Positions 1 through 8,112 of a stretch of DNA of 32,252 nt are shown piece after piece. Made by a program: the position numbers and the translations under genes. The first letter of the stretch is position 1, and every line of letters starts with the position of its first letter. Source of the stretch: an uncultured Collinsella sp. (GTDB lineage: Bacteria > Actinomycetota > Coriobacteriia > Coriobacteriales > Coriobacteriaceae); NCBI GenBank assembly GCA_958429225.1, contig CAUAJB010000016.1, positions 1 to 32,252 on the forward strand, given 5' to 3'. The notes beneath the pieces were generated by a model. It saw only the letters and a list, made by a program, of their open reading frames with translations, did not search any database and was not told the origin of the DNA.

Positions 1-427
1 GCAGCTGGTTGATGGTGAAGTACTTATTGAGCACGTCGAAGGTGGTCGACGTGCCGCCGCGACGGGCAACGGCGACGGCAGCGCCCGGCTTGTGTGCAAA
101 GGCTTTGCTGCCGGCATAGAATGCGCGATCGAGGGCCGAAAGGATGCGTCCGCTGGGGTGCGCATAGTAGACGGGCGAGCCAAAGACAAAGCCATCTGCC
201 TGCTCGGCGGCAGCGATCAGCTCGTTCACCACGTCATCGTCAAAGGTGCAGCGGCAATCGAGCTTGCCGCACTGACCACAGCCAATGCAGTCGCGAATGG
301 GCTTGGTGCCCAGCTGAAACACCTCGGTATCAATGCCTTCGGCATTGAGTTGCTCGGCGACTTCGGCGAGTGCGCGGGCGGTGTTGCCGTTTGCCTTGGG
401 GCTGCCATTGACCAAAAGAACCTTCAT
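1..427 (-). CDS. Flavodoxin-fold NAD(P)H-dependent FMN reductase / iron-sulfur flavoprotein family (3' end outside window)
   Basis: This is the N-terminal 142 residues of a flavodoxin-fold oxidoreductase; the rest lies left of the window. It opens with MKVLLVNGSPKANGNT, the beta1/phosphate-loop (GSPxxxGNT) that holds the FMN phosphate in this family. A cysteine cluster CIGCGQCGKLDCRC follows at about residues 50-63, as in iron-sulfur flavoproteins and related NADPH-dependent FMN reductases, where it may bind an Fe-S cluster or act in redox. The segment GFVFGSPVYYAHPSGR (about 80-95) is the second FMN-contacting loop. The ATG at 427 has GAGGGAG six bases upstream. It lies just downstream of the GGDEF gene on the same strand with a 74-base gap, so cotranscription is possible but the functions show no obvious link. 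The family is clear; electron donor and substrate are unknown. Confidence 0.88.
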   Translation of the reverse strand, partial: MKVLLVNGSPKANGNTARALAEVAEQLNAEGIDTEVFQLGTKPIRDCIGCGQCGKLDCRCTFDDDVVNELIAAAEQADGFVFGSPVYYAHPSGRILSALDRAFYAGSKAFAHKPGAAVAVARRGGTSTTFDVLNKYFTINQL

Positions 428-501
428 CACAAACTCCCTCTGCTTTTGGTGACTTCTGCAGAGGATTATCGCACGATGGGGGAGGCGGTGCGGGCGCGGT
501 A

Positions 502-2031
502 CTAATCCAGTTTGGTACCTGGCACCTGCACGGCTTTCCCGAGCAACGCTTTGAGCTCGTTCAAAATGGAAACGGGCTGACGGTCGACGCCGTCCAGATG
601 GAGCGTGGCCACGCGAATGGGCGGCTGATATTCAAGCGAGCCGATGAGCACGGGAGAACCCAGGAACCGCTCGATTTCTTCTGCGATCTCATCGATTGCC
701 TCGGGGCCGAGCTCATCGAAAAGCGCCACGAACATCGGTCCCGTCGAGCGGAACAGGCGACCCTTGCCGCGCGAGCATTCCATAAGGCAGGCGGCGCTTT
801 CGGCGAGCACACGGTCGCCTGCATCGAATCCAAAGCGGGCATTGACCTCGGCGATATCGTCGACCTTAATGGCGATAAAGCCTGCCTCGCGCGCCACGCG
901 ACGCATTTCGCCAATGGCGTTGACCAGGGCGTGAATATCGCCCAAGCCGGTCACGGAATCGGTCGTATCTGCCAAGCTTCGGTTGATGATAATGCCCACA
1001 TACATGCCGGGCTCGGTATCGGTGCCGTCCAAGCGGTAGCCCGTGCAGTCGCAAAGCACGTATTTTCCGGTGGCATCCATTACGCGATACTGCATGTAGT
1101 GGAAGTGCCACGTGCCGTTTATCACCATGTCGAGCTCGGCACGTACGTTGTCGCGGTCCTCGGGATGAACGCGGGCGAGCCACATGTCGAGTGAGTTAAA
1201 AGGGTGCTGGGAGGGCAGGTCAAAAGCGCGCACGGCGTTAACCGACCATTGCGATTCTCCCGTATCGAGATTGAGGATAAACGGATAGCGCGTCTCGGAG
1301 CTCATGGAGATCGCTTGGAACACCCGGTCGTTGCAGGGAAGCTGATCGACGATTGGGCGTTGCGGCGCGTCATCGTCTTTCGGTTGCTGCACACGATGCA
1401 TAAGCTTATAGCGATACATCTTGCGATCGGCATCCATCGTCATCTGGCGACGCGTGTCGCCGGCAAGTGGATCGACGCGTGAGCAGCCAAAGCTAAAGCT
1501 GCCGATCATGGGCGCCTTGCCACCTGAGCTCGCCTCGATCAGCCCGGCACGTACCTGCTCCAAGCGCTGCTCGAGTTCAATCTCGTTTGCGGAGAGCGAG
1601 ATGAGCACAAACTCGTCTCCACCGATACGGAACAGCATCTCATCGTGCTCCATGGTTTCGGAGAGCGTGCGGCAGATGCTTAGAATATAGCGATTGCCTT
1701 CGGCGTGGCCAAACCTATCATTGCAATGCTTGAGATGGTCGATGTCAATATAGGCGCAGGTGAAGGGGTCGCCTTTGCGCCAGAGTTGCTCGACGTGACG
1801 GTCGAATCCGTTGCGGTTGCCCAAGTTGGTGAGCGGATCGATATAGGCGTTGCGCTCAAGCAGCTGGCGCTCTTGTTGCAGGATGGCATGCGTCTTTTGC
1901 AGTTGCTCACCAACGGCGCGTAGCTCAGCAGGCAGCGCGGCAACATCGAGTTCGGCGGTCGAGACGCCGTTCGCAAGTCGCTGAAGATAGGCAATAATCG
2001 ATTGCTCGCCCAGGCGATATGACTCGTTCAT
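502..2031 (-). CDS. GGDEF-PAS-GGDEF cyclic-di-GMP signalling protein (probable diguanylate cyclase)
   Basis: This 509-residue soluble protein probably makes cyclic-di-GMP from two GTP. A short helical N-terminus (about 1-60) leads into a GGDEF domain beginning DPLTNLGNRNGF and carrying an intact active-site motif FRIGGDEF at about residues 135-141. The usual RxxD inhibitory site upstream of that motif is not present (MEHD at that place). A PAS-like sensor domain (about 235-355, with RVHPEDRDNV) follows. A second GGDEF-like domain (about 365-500) has STGPMF in place of GGDEF and is probably catalytically dead. No signal peptide or membrane helix is seen. The ATG at 2031 was chosen because AGGAGG lies 9 bases upstream; an in-frame ATG 27 bases further upstream has no such site. 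The upstream neighbour has the same domain order, so the two look like paralogues. The signal sensed by the PAS domain is unknown. Confidence 0.9.
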   Translation of the reverse strand: MNESYRLGEQSIIAYLQRLANGVSTAELDVAALPAELRAVGEQLQKTHAILQQERQLLERNAYIDPLTNLGNRNGFDRHVEQLWRKGDPFTCAYIDIDHLKHCNDRFGHAEGNRYILSICRTLSETMEHDEMLFRIGGDEFVLISLSANEIELEQRLEQVRAGLIEASSGGKAPMIGSFSFGCSRVDPLAGDTRRQMTMDADRKMYRYKLMHRVQQPKDDDAPQRPIVDQLPCNDRVFQAISMSSETRYPFILNLDTGESQWSVNAVRAFDLPSQHPFNSLDMWLARVHPEDRDNVRAELDMVINGTWHFHYMQYRVMDATGKYVLCDCTGYRLDGTDTEPGMYVGIIINRSLADTTDSVTGLGDIHALVNAIGEMRRVAREAGFIAIKVDDIAEVNARFGFDAGDRVLAESAACLMECSRGKGRLFRSTGPMFVALFDELGPEAIDEIAEEIERFLGSPVLIGSLEYQPPIRVATLHLDGVDRQPVSILNELKALLGKAVQVPGTKLD

Positions 2032-2069
2032 GATGGATAACCTCCTTGGGCGGAACAACGGTTTGTATC

Positions 2070-2100
2070 ATATCCCCAATTCGGTTTGAATTGGGGATAT
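2070..2100. repeat. Perfect 13-bp inverted repeat in the gap between the two GGDEF genes
   Basis: Arms ATATCCCCAATTC (2070-2082) and GAATTGGGGATAT (2088-2100) pair perfectly around a five-base loop GGTTT. It lies after the stop of the upstream GGDEF-EAL gene and before the start of the next GGDEF gene. There is no clear T tract, so it could be a transcription-attenuating hairpin, a dispersed palindrome or an mRNA 3'-end stabiliser. Confidence 0.7.
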
Positions 2101-2112
2101 AAGTTAGCCAAT

Positions 2113-2128
2113 GGGGACAAATGTCCCC
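2113..2128. repeat. Short perfect hairpin GGGGACA-AA-TGTCCCC
   Basis: Seven-base arms GGGGACA (2113-2119) and TGTCCCC (2122-2128) around AA. The core resembles the GGGACA/TGTCCC core of the larger palindromic element at 8232-8333, which suggests one family of dispersed repeats. With the hairpin at 2070-2100 it may also help end transcription of the GGDEF-EAL gene. Confidence 0.55.
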
Positions 2129-2158
2129 TTCGACGGTGGCGTTTTGCGCGCGAGCGTA

Positions 2159-4876
2159 TCAGTTGTTATTGCCACCATCGAGCAATGCCTCAAAATCCTT
2201 CGCCGGCATGGGGCGGTAGTAGAGGAAGCCCTGAGCGTAGCGGGCGCCCATTTGTCGTAGCATGTTCGCCTGCTCATTTGTCTCGACGCCTTCGACCACG
2301 ACGGGCAGATGGAGCGAATGCGCCATTTCGAGCATCGATGAAATGATTTGCGTGCTGCGGCCTTGATCGCGGTCGGTGGGCACAAAGGTGCGGTCGAGCT
2401 TGATGACGTCGACGTTGACGTTCTTGAGCATCGCGAGCGTGGACTGACCGGTGCCAAAATCGTCCATGTAGGTCGAGAAGCCGCGGGTGTGCAGGTCGGC
2501 TGTCAGCTTGTCCACGGCCTCGGGGTCTCCCGTATAAGCCGTCTCGGTGATCTCGATGCGCATGAGCTCGGGCGGTAGCTTGTATTGGGTGGCAAGCGCC
2601 CCCATATGTTCGGCAACGTCGCAGGCAAGGATATCCACGCGCGACACATTAAGCGAGACCGGAACCACACGAAGACCGCGATCGATGCGCTCGCGCAGCC
2701 ACGAGGCGACACCCTGCCAAATGTACTTGTCGAGTGTCACCACAAAGCCGCTTTCCTCGAGTGTGGGGATAAACGTTACGGGCGAAATGAGAGAGCCGTC
2801 CTTGTCAATCCAGCGGGTGAGTGCTTCGGCGCCAATAACCTCGCCGGTTTCCATATCGACCTGGGGCTGAAGGTAGTACGTGATGCGGCCGTTTGAGAGC
2901 GCGTATTGGAACTCGGTCAGCGTGCGGTGGAACGCAATCTCGTGCTCATATTCCTCGGGGCGGAAAATGGCAATGCGCTCCTTGAAATCGTTTTTGGCGC
3001 GTCGATTGGTAAACATTGCCTTCGCCTGCGCATCGATGGTGATTTCCTCATTGGAGTCGATGGGGTAAACGCCCATGGACGGCCAGAAACCTACGCCGTC
3101 ATCATGCCTGGCTACTGCCTCACGAACGCGGTTGTAGATTTGATGGACGGTGATGTGCTTAAAGGGGATGAGTACGCAAAAGTCATCTTGGCCCCAGTAC
3201 CCTGCGACGCCCATATCGGCATTCTCGATGTCCTTGAGGACCGTGCCCACATCTGCGAGTACGCGGTCGCCCTCGGCCTGGCCGTGCCATTCATTAAACA
3301 GGCGCATGTGGCCCATGTCGACCGTGGCGATGCACCAGGCGTCGTCGCGCCTCGCCTCGAGAAATGCGTTGGCGCTCCGCATAAACTCGCTGGGTCGATA
3401 GAGGCCCGTGAGCGTGTCGATGCGTTCGGCGATGGCGCTTTTGCGCTCCGCCTCGGGTATGGGGAGACTATCGTTGGGAACAAGCCCGCCGGCCGTGCGA
3501 AGGCGACGCTCGAGTTCGCCTAAAACGGCGGTCGCTTGATGGGTTAAGTGCTCGTAAAAGGCCGGGACGACAAGACAGACGGGAGTAATGGTGTCGCCCG
3601 CGATTTGCACAGGAGCGAAAACGGCCTCTTTAAGGTGGCGGGTCAGTTGCTCGAATGCCTCGTGGTCTAAATCGTTGCTGAGCACGACGAATTGGACGCT
3701 ACGTGAACGATAGACCCTGCTCCTGCCGCGGGTGATCGACAGCATGCGGCCTGCGTATTCGGCAAGCATGCTGTCGACAGCCTCGGCCCCGTAGAGCTCG
3801 TTGAGCTTTGTCGTGCCACGAATGCGCACCGCTATAAGCCCCGTCTCGCAACGGTCGCGACGGCAGGCGTCGATGGCGTTGACCAACATGCGCTGGGTGC
3901 CGAGGCCTGTGGCGGCGTCGACGGTTTCGGCAAGCGAGTGGTTGACGAGCTCGCCGACATAGAGCGAGGGGATATTTTCGTCGCCATCGATACGAAACCC
4001 GCGAGCACGACAGAGGACGTAGCCGCCGGCGGCATTGCGTACGCGGTACTGCATAACTCGACGGTGTTTGGAGCCGTTATAGATTTGGTCGATGTCGGTG
4101 AGGTAGGCCTCAAGGTCATCGGGATGGACGCGCGTTTTCCAGTAATCGCGGCAGTTGTCTACATGCTCCGAAGGAAGACCGAGATCGCGCAAGGCACCTT
4201 GTGACCAAAGGGTGCGATGTTTGTCCAAGTTCTCGATAAAGAAATAACGGCCCTCGTTGAGCATCGAAAAGGCGTCAATAATACGATCGCTTATTTCGAA
4301 GTCGTCGGCGTGGACTTGCGTGATATTGCGTCGATCGAGGTGCATGGCATGACGTAGCTTGTAGTCGTACATGCGATGGTCGGCATCGAGCGTCATGCGA
4401 TTGGAAGCTTCGCCCAGGGCGGGGTCGGCATGTGACACTCCGTAGCTAAACGAGTGGGGCATCTCGGAATCGTTGTTTTTGAGCAGAACCGTTCGGCAGT
4501 GTTTCAGACGTTCGGCGAGGTCGTCCTCGGTTGCAATCGTAGATAGGATGGCAAACTCGTCGCCGCCTATGCGAAACGCCGCTTCGCCCACCTTCATATA
4601 CAGCTTAAGATAGAGACTTACCTGCAAGATATAGCGGTTGCCCTCGTCATGCCCAAAGACGTCGTTGCAGTGCTTGAGATTGTCGATATCGATGAACGCC
4701 ATGGTAACGGGGGCGTCCTGCTCCCAGAGCTCCTCGAGGGAACGGGCAAAGCCGCCACGGTTGCCAAGCCCGGTAAGCTGGTCGGTAAAGGCAGCCCTGA
4801 TCAGATCCTCCTGCCGTTCGAGAAGGTCGCGGACGGTCTTTTCGAGCGTTTCGGTGTAATTGCTGACAGTATCCAT
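2159..4876 (-). CDS. GGDEF-PAS-GGDEF-GGDEF-EAL cyclic-di-GMP phosphodiesterase / dual-function protein
   Basis: A 905-residue soluble protein. The first GGDEF domain starts at about residue 30 (TDQLTGLGNR) and has an intact FRIGGDEF (about 102-108). A PAS-like domain follows (about 200-325, RVHPDDLEAY). Next comes a degenerate GGDEF-like domain (about 330-470, with SRSVQF at the active-site place). A third GGDEF-like domain (about 480-625, DTLTGLYRPSEF) carries the altered motif GQDDF. The C-terminal EAL domain (about 640-895) keeps its catalytic set: EALTRW, LNVS, EITE, DDFGTG, IKLDRTF, VEGVET and QGFLYYRP. It probably hydrolyses cyclic-di-GMP to pGpG; the intact first GGDEF could make or sense it. 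No inhibitory RxxD site is visible. Its first three domains match the whole downstream GGDEF protein, so the pair arose by duplication plus gain or loss of the GGDEF-EAL end. The ATG at 4876 has only a weak ribosome site. Confidence 0.92.
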   Translation of the reverse strand: MDTVSNYTETLEKTVRDLLERQEDLIRAAFTDQLTGLGNRGGFARSLEELWEQDAPVTMAFIDIDNLKHCNDVFGHDEGNRYILQVSLYLKLYMKVGEAAFRIGGDEFAILSTIATEDDLAERLKHCRTVLLKNNDSEMPHSFSYGVSHADPALGEASNRMTLDADHRMYDYKLRHAMHLDRRNITQVHADDFEISDRIIDAFSMLNEGRYFFIENLDKHRTLWSQGALRDLGLPSEHVDNCRDYWKTRVHPDDLEAYLTDIDQIYNGSKHRRVMQYRVRNAAGGYVLCRARGFRIDGDENIPSLYVGELVNHSLAETVDAATGLGTQRMLVNAIDACRRDRCETGLIAVRIRGTTKLNELYGAEAVDSMLAEYAGRMLSITRGRSRVYRSRSVQFVVLSNDLDHEAFEQLTRHLKEAVFAPVQIAGDTITPVCLVVPAFYEHLTHQATAVLGELERRLRTAGGLVPNDSLPIPEAERKSAIAERIDTLTGLYRPSEFMRSANAFLEARRDDAWCIATVDMGHMRLFNEWHGQAEGDRVLADVGTVLKDIENADMGVAGYWGQDDFCVLIPFKHITVHQIYNRVREAVARHDDGVGFWPSMGVYPIDSNEEITIDAQAKAMFTNRRAKNDFKERIAIFRPEEYEHEIAFHRTLTEFQYALSNGRITYYLQPQVDMETGEVIGAEALTRWIDKDGSLISPVTFIPTLEESGFVVTLDKYIWQGVASWLRERIDRGLRVVPVSLNVSRVDILACDVAEHMGALATQYKLPPELMRIEITETAYTGDPEAVDKLTADLHTRGFSTYMDDFGTGQSTLAMLKNVNVDVIKLDRTFVPTDRDQGRSTQIISSMLEMAHSLHLPVVVEGVETNEQANMLRQMGARYAQGFLYYRPMPAKDFEALLDGGNNN

Positions 4877-5200
4877 GTTCTAAGCGACTTTCTGAGGTCG
4901 GGGCGGATTGCGTCGGGCGAGCTCGTTGTGTACACGCGTCGTTGCTCAGCGCTTTGCATGTATCCAGGCCCCCGCCTTGCCGCGTTGTTGAGTTAATTTG
5001 CCGGCTAATGTTCGCTGTTGATAACAGCTGAGTAGTGTAAACAACAGTACACAATTATATATGGGTGCACATGCTGTGGGCGGCTATTATTCGACAGGCG
5101 GTAGCGCGACGATGCGATGTTCGATGAAAATGCGACTGGGGCGGTATATGTTGACGGGTATACTTGTTCCGTTTGAATTTGCGGGGATGGAGATGGTCGC
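4877..5200. other. 324-base divergent intergenic region between the GGDEF-EAL and patatin genes
   Basis: No convincing gene is seen here. On the minus strand a TATAAT lies at 5059-5054, next to a dyad GTGTA (5035-5039) / TACAC (5048-5052), which could be an operator just downstream of the GGDEF-EAL promoter. On the plus strand a TATACT at 5159-5164 lies 37 bases before the patatin start. Neither hexamer has a good TTGACA partner, so both promoter calls are tentative. Confidence 0.4.
5054..5059 (-). promoter_or_regulatory. Candidate -10 box for the GGDEF-EAL gene
   Basis: TATAAT is read on the minus strand, about 180 bases upstream of the GGDEF-EAL start. No recognisable -35 box is seen. The neighbouring GTGTA-N8-TACAC dyad at 5035-5052 would sit over the transcription start. 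Confidence 0.3.
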
Positions 5201-6070
5201 ATGGCACAGTCAAATACGACGCGCACGGTGGGGCTGGCACTCGAGGGAGGCGGCTACCGCGGTATGTATACGGCGGGCGTGCTCGACGTTTGGATGGAGC
5301 ACGGCTTAACTTGCGACCATATGGTGGGTGTCTCGGCGGGCGCGGCGTTTGGCTACAACTTTAAATCGCGCCAGATCGGCCGCGCCATTCGCTACAACAA
5401 AGCCTATTGTGCCGATAAGCGCTATGCGAGCGTGACCAGCTGGCTGCGAACCGGCGATATGTTCAATGCCGATTTTGCCTATCACGAGGTGCCCATCGAG
5501 CGCGATCCCATCGACCTGGAGACATATCGCGCCTGCCCCATGCGGTTTACGTGCGTGTGTACCGATATCGAGACGGGCAAGGCCGTCTATCACGATCTGC
5601 CGTATGGCGACGAGAGGGATATCGAGTGGATCCGGGCGTCGTCGGCAATTCCCGTGGCGACGCGTCCTGTCGCCATTGAGGGCCGCAAGTACCTGGATGG
5701 CGGCGTGGCCGATTCCATTCCCAGTGCTTGGCTGTTTGCACAGGGGTATGACCGCAATATCGTGGTACTCACGCAGCCGGCGGGCTTTGTAAAGCAGCCC
5801 AACAGCGTGATGCCCATGCTGCGGCGCGTGTTCCGTCACTATCCGGAGTTTGTCGCAGCGCTTGAGCATCGGCATGAGGTCTACAATGCCACGCTCGATG
5901 ACCTGGCACGTCGCGAGGCTGCCGGCGAAATCTTTGTGGTGCGGCCGAGCGAATCGGTGAAGGTGCCGTCGCTGTGTCGCGACCCCGATGAGCTCGAGCG
6001 TATCTACCAGGTCGGTCGTCGTGATGCGGAGGCGACTTTGCCGGCGTTGGAAGCGTATCTGGCGGGGTAA
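5201..6070 (+). CDS. Patatin-like phospholipase family protein
   Basis: A 289-residue protein with the full patatin signature. The glycine-rich oxyanion loop LEGGGYRGMYTAGVLD is at about residues 14-29. The nucleophile elbow GVSAG (about 43-47) holds the catalytic Ser. The catalytic Asp lies in YLDGGVADSIP (about 165-175), where DGG replaces the commoner DGA. Ser and Asp form the catalytic dyad that hydrolyses acyl esters of phospholipids or other lipids. There is no signal peptide, so it probably acts in the cytoplasm or at the inner face of the membrane, like the bacterial YjjU/RssA group. The ATG at 5201 has GGAG eight bases upstream. It is a single-gene unit, divergent from the GGDEF-EAL gene and convergent with the thiamine operon. 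The substrate cannot be told from sequence. Confidence 0.9.
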   Translation: MAQSNTTRTVGLALEGGGYRGMYTAGVLDVWMEHGLTCDHMVGVSAGAAFGYNFKSRQIGRAIRYNKAYCADKRYASVTSWLRTGDMFNADFAYHEVPIERDPIDLETYRACPMRFTCVCTDIETGKAVYHDLPYGDERDIEWIRASSAIPVATRPVAIEGRKYLDGGVADSIPSAWLFAQGYDRNIVVLTQPAGFVKQPNSVMPMLRRVFRHYPEFVAALEHRHEVYNATLDDLARREAAGEIFVVRPSESVKVPSLCRDPDELERIYQVGRRDAEATLPALEAYLAG

Positions 6071-6081
6071 GGGTCGCATGC

Positions 6082-6127
6082 GGAAAGCGCATCCCGGAAT
6101 GGAGATCCAAACTGGGATGCGCTTTCC
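6082..6127. terminator. Shared hairpin between the convergent patatin gene and thiE
   Basis: Perfect 14-base arms GGAAAGCGCATCCC (6082-6095) and GGGATGCGCTTTCC (6114-6127) around an 18-base loop, between two converging genes. Neither side has a proper T tract, so it may work as a weak bidirectional terminator or a 3'-end stabiliser. Confidence 0.6.
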
Positions 6128-6171
6128 ATTGCTGAAGATATGAGACTGCGAATCAGCTGCTCGGCTTATGC

Positions 6172-6867
6172 CTATGCCTGCTGCCAGGTGTCGACAAGCT
6201 CCTTGGCCGCGGCGTAGGGGTCGTCGGCACTGCAGACAGCGCTCACCACAAAGAAGCCATCGACGCCGGTGGCTTTGAGCTGTGGCAGGTCGGCCGTCTT
6301 GACGCCGCCGCCCACCACGATGGGCACGGGGCTTGCCGCGTGGAGTGCGGCCAGGTCCTCAAAGCTCTTGGTGATGATAGAGCCGTCGGCCGCGCGCCCG
6401 CAATCGCGCTTGGTCTCGGTCTCGTGGAGTGGGCCGATGCCCAGGTAGTCGACTAGGCTCATGTCGGCGGTCTTGACGTACTCGAGCATCTCCTCGCAAC
6501 GGGCCGAAAGGCCCACGATGGCGTCGGGGCCCAGCAACTTGCGACAGACCTCGACGGGAATATCGCTTTGGCCCACGTGCACGCCGTCGACTGCAATACC
6601 CTGCTCGCGTGCGGCAAGCACACAGTCCAGACGGTCGTCGATTAACAGGGCGACCTGACCGGTCTTGCCAGCATGTGCGATTGCCTGCGCGGCGTCGCCG
6701 GTCAGCGCAATGATCTCGCGGGCGCTTGCCACCTTGGAGCGCACCTGGATGCAGGTAAAGCCGGCGTCGAGCGCCTGGGCCACCACATCGCCCACGGGGC
6801 GTCCGAGCGTGTTTTCGGGGCCGAGTACCAGATAGGCCGAGATATCAAGGTTGTCGCGGATGCTCAT
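6172..6867 (-). CDS. thiE: Thiamine-phosphate synthase
   Basis: This 231-residue TIM-barrel enzyme joins hydroxymethylpyrimidine pyrophosphate and hydroxyethylthiazole phosphate to give thiamine phosphate. Family motifs seen in order: CIQVRSK (about 39-45, the QLREK-like substrate loop, here QVRSK), LLIDDRLDCVLA (about 74-85, with the Mg-binding Asp), GVHVGQSD (about 95-102), VGLSAR (about 118-123), LGIGPLHETETK (about 142-153, the GP-xTxTK phosphate loop) and VVGGGVK (about 185-191). The ATG overlaps the last four bases of the upstream thiamine-binding protein gene, so translation is probably coupled. It is the last gene of the thiM operon and shares the TPP riboswitch. No thiC, thiD or thiG is present here, so the operon by itself fits salvage of thiazole rather than full synthesis. 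Confidence 0.95.
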   Translation of the reverse strand: MSIRDNLDISAYLVLGPENTLGRPVGDVVAQALDAGFTCIQVRSKVASAREIIALTGDAAQAIAHAGKTGQVALLIDDRLDCVLAAREQGIAVDGVHVGQSDIPVEVCRKLLGPDAIVGLSARCEEMLEYVKTADMSLVDYLGIGPLHETETKRDCGRAADGSIITKSFEDLAALHAASPVPIVVGGGVKTADLPQLKATGVDGFFVVSAVCSADDPYAAAKELVDTWQQA

Positions 6868-7205
6868 CGTGCTTCCTCCTGCTTCTTGATCTGTGCTTCC
6901 ATGCGCTCGAGCTTGCCGGTCATGGTGTCGGTAAATCCGGGCCGGATATCGGCTTTGAGCACGACTTCGGTGCGGATGCCCTTGCTCGCCAACACAAAGG
7001 TTGCGTCGCGCACGACCTGCATGACCTCGTCCCAGTCGCCCTCGATCTCGGTGAACATCGAGGTAGTGCGGTTGGGAAGGCCGCTCTCGCGAATGACGCG
7101 CACGACCTCGGCGACCTCGGCGGATAGCTCATCGCCGGTGCCGCATGGGGCGATGGCCACAGCGACGAGCGTGTTCATGCCGGCATTGGTTGCGGGCTCG
7201 GACAT
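6864..7205 (-). CDS. MTH1187/YkoF-type thiamine-binding protein
   Basis: A 113-residue protein of the small ferredoxin-like-fold family MTH1187 (thiamine-binding protein, formerly UPF0045). The core runs from NTLVAVAIAPCGTGDELS (about 11-28) through SGLPNRTTSMFTEIEGDWDE (about 41-60) to GIRTEVVLKADIRPG (about 76-90), as in the family. Members bind thiamine or its hydroxymethylpyrimidine precursor and may deliver or buffer it; the exact role is not settled. The ATG at 7205 has AGGAGG eight bases upstream inside the end of thiM and follows the thiM stop after three bases. A second in-frame ATG at 7178 lacks a ribosome site. Placement between thiM and thiE under a TPP riboswitch supports a thiamine role. 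Confidence 0.85.
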   Translation of the reverse strand: MSEPATNAGMNTLVAVAIAPCGTGDELSAEVAEVVRVIRESGLPNRTTSMFTEIEGDWDEVMQVVRDATFVLASKGIRTEVVLKADIRPGFTDTMTGKLERMEAQIKKQEEAR

Positions 7206-7208
7206 GGC

Positions 7209-8048
7209 TTATGCCTCCTCGAACTCGAGTTTGTTATCAGCGATGTCTTGGGCGGTCGCGCGGTAGAGCTCATCGATAAAGGCAACCTTAAAGCTTGCCG
7301 GGGCATCGGCGACAGCGGCGGCACGCGTGCCGGCAACGTTGTAGACGGCGGTGCCGCAGACGGCTGCCGTAAACGGATCGGCGGCGCAGGCATACACGGC
7401 CAGCACGCCGCCCTGCGAGCAGCCGCAACCGGTGATCTTGGACATGAGCGGGCTGCCGCCGTGGGACTTGGCCACGGTCGTGCCGTCGGTAATCAGGTCG
7501 ACTTCGCCCGAGACCACTACGGCGCCGCCGGTGTAGCGGGCGAGCGCCACGGCGGCATCGCGGGCGGCGTCGACCGTGTCGGTGGTATCGACACCGCGCA
7601 CGCGGCTCAGATCGGCCGCCTTGCCCTCAAGACCCCACAGGCCGGCGAGTGCGATGATCTCGGAGGCGTTGCCACGCACGATGGCGGGCTTGTACTGCTT
7701 GAGTTCGTTTACCAGCTGGGTGCGCAGGCTACCGATACCCAGGCCCACCGGATCGAGCACCCAGGGCTTGCCGGCGTCGTGTGCCGCCTTGGCCGCGCGG
7801 GGAATCGTCTGCTCGTAAATGGGGAAGAGCGTGCCCATGTTGAGATAGATGGCGCCGCCGCCGGCAACGAGTGCCTCGCCCTCGTCGGGCAGATAGACCA
7901 TGGCGGCCGATCCGCCCACGGCGAGCTGTGCGTTGGCGACAAAGTCGATCGTCACCGTGTTGGTGATGGAGCCGGCCATCGGATTGGTGGCGCGAATCTC
8001 CTCCACGGCCTTGACCATATGTTGCTTAAGCTGTTCCGAATCAATCAC
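7209..8048 (-). CDS. thiM: Hydroxyethylthiazole kinase
   Basis: This 279-residue ribokinase-like enzyme phosphorylates the thiazole alcohol for use by ThiE. Visible family features are ITNTVTIDFVANAQLAVGGS (about 28-47, the substrate and trimer contact region), KPWVLDPVGLG (about 105-115), IVRGNASEIIAL (about 134-145) and the ATP and anion-hole motif SKITGCGCSQGG (about 215-226), where the Cys is the conserved catalytic-site residue. The start is a GTG at 8048: AGGAGG lies eight bases upstream, while the longer frame back to 8162 would run through the riboswitch terminator and is rejected. It is the first gene of the operon thiM, thiamine-binding protein, thiE. Confidence 0.95.
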   Translation of the reverse strand: MIDSEQLKQHMVKAVEEIRATNPMAGSITNTVTIDFVANAQLAVGGSAAMVYLPDEGEALVAGGGAIYLNMGTLFPIYEQTIPRAAKAAHDAGKPWVLDPVGLGIGSLRTQLVNELKQYKPAIVRGNASEIIALAGLWGLEGKAADLSRVRGVDTTDTVDAARDAAVALARYTGGAVVVSGEVDLITDGTTVAKSHGGSPLMSKITGCGCSQGGVLAVYACAADPFTAAVCGTAVYNVAGTRAAAVADAPASFKVAFIDELYRATAQDIADNKLEFEEA

Positions 8049-8070
8049 TGCACATGCCTCCTTGGCATAG

Positions 8071-8100
8071 AAAAGGGGCGCTGTGCATAGACAGCGCCCC
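8071..8100 (-). terminator. Intrinsic terminator of the TPP riboswitch (attenuator before thiM)
   Basis: Perfect ten-base arms GGGGCGCTGT / ACAGCGCCCC around a six-base loop, followed on the minus strand by TTTT. It lies between the TPP aptamer and the thiM ribosome site, so TPP binding probably favours termination before the operon. Confidence 0.88.
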
Positions 8101-8112
8101 TGTAAAGGCGGC

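Noticed and set aside
598..1194. 198-residue open frame on the plus strand
   Set aside because: It lies opposite the first GGDEF gene, whose motifs are clear; it has no ribosome site or family motif.
5306..6079. 257-residue open frame on the minus strand
   Set aside because: It is the antisense of the patatin gene; the His/Arg-rich composition is typical of a shadow frame in GC-rich DNA.
7248..8090. 280-residue open frame on the plus strand
   Set aside because: Antisense of thiM, running into the riboswitch terminator; no family motif.
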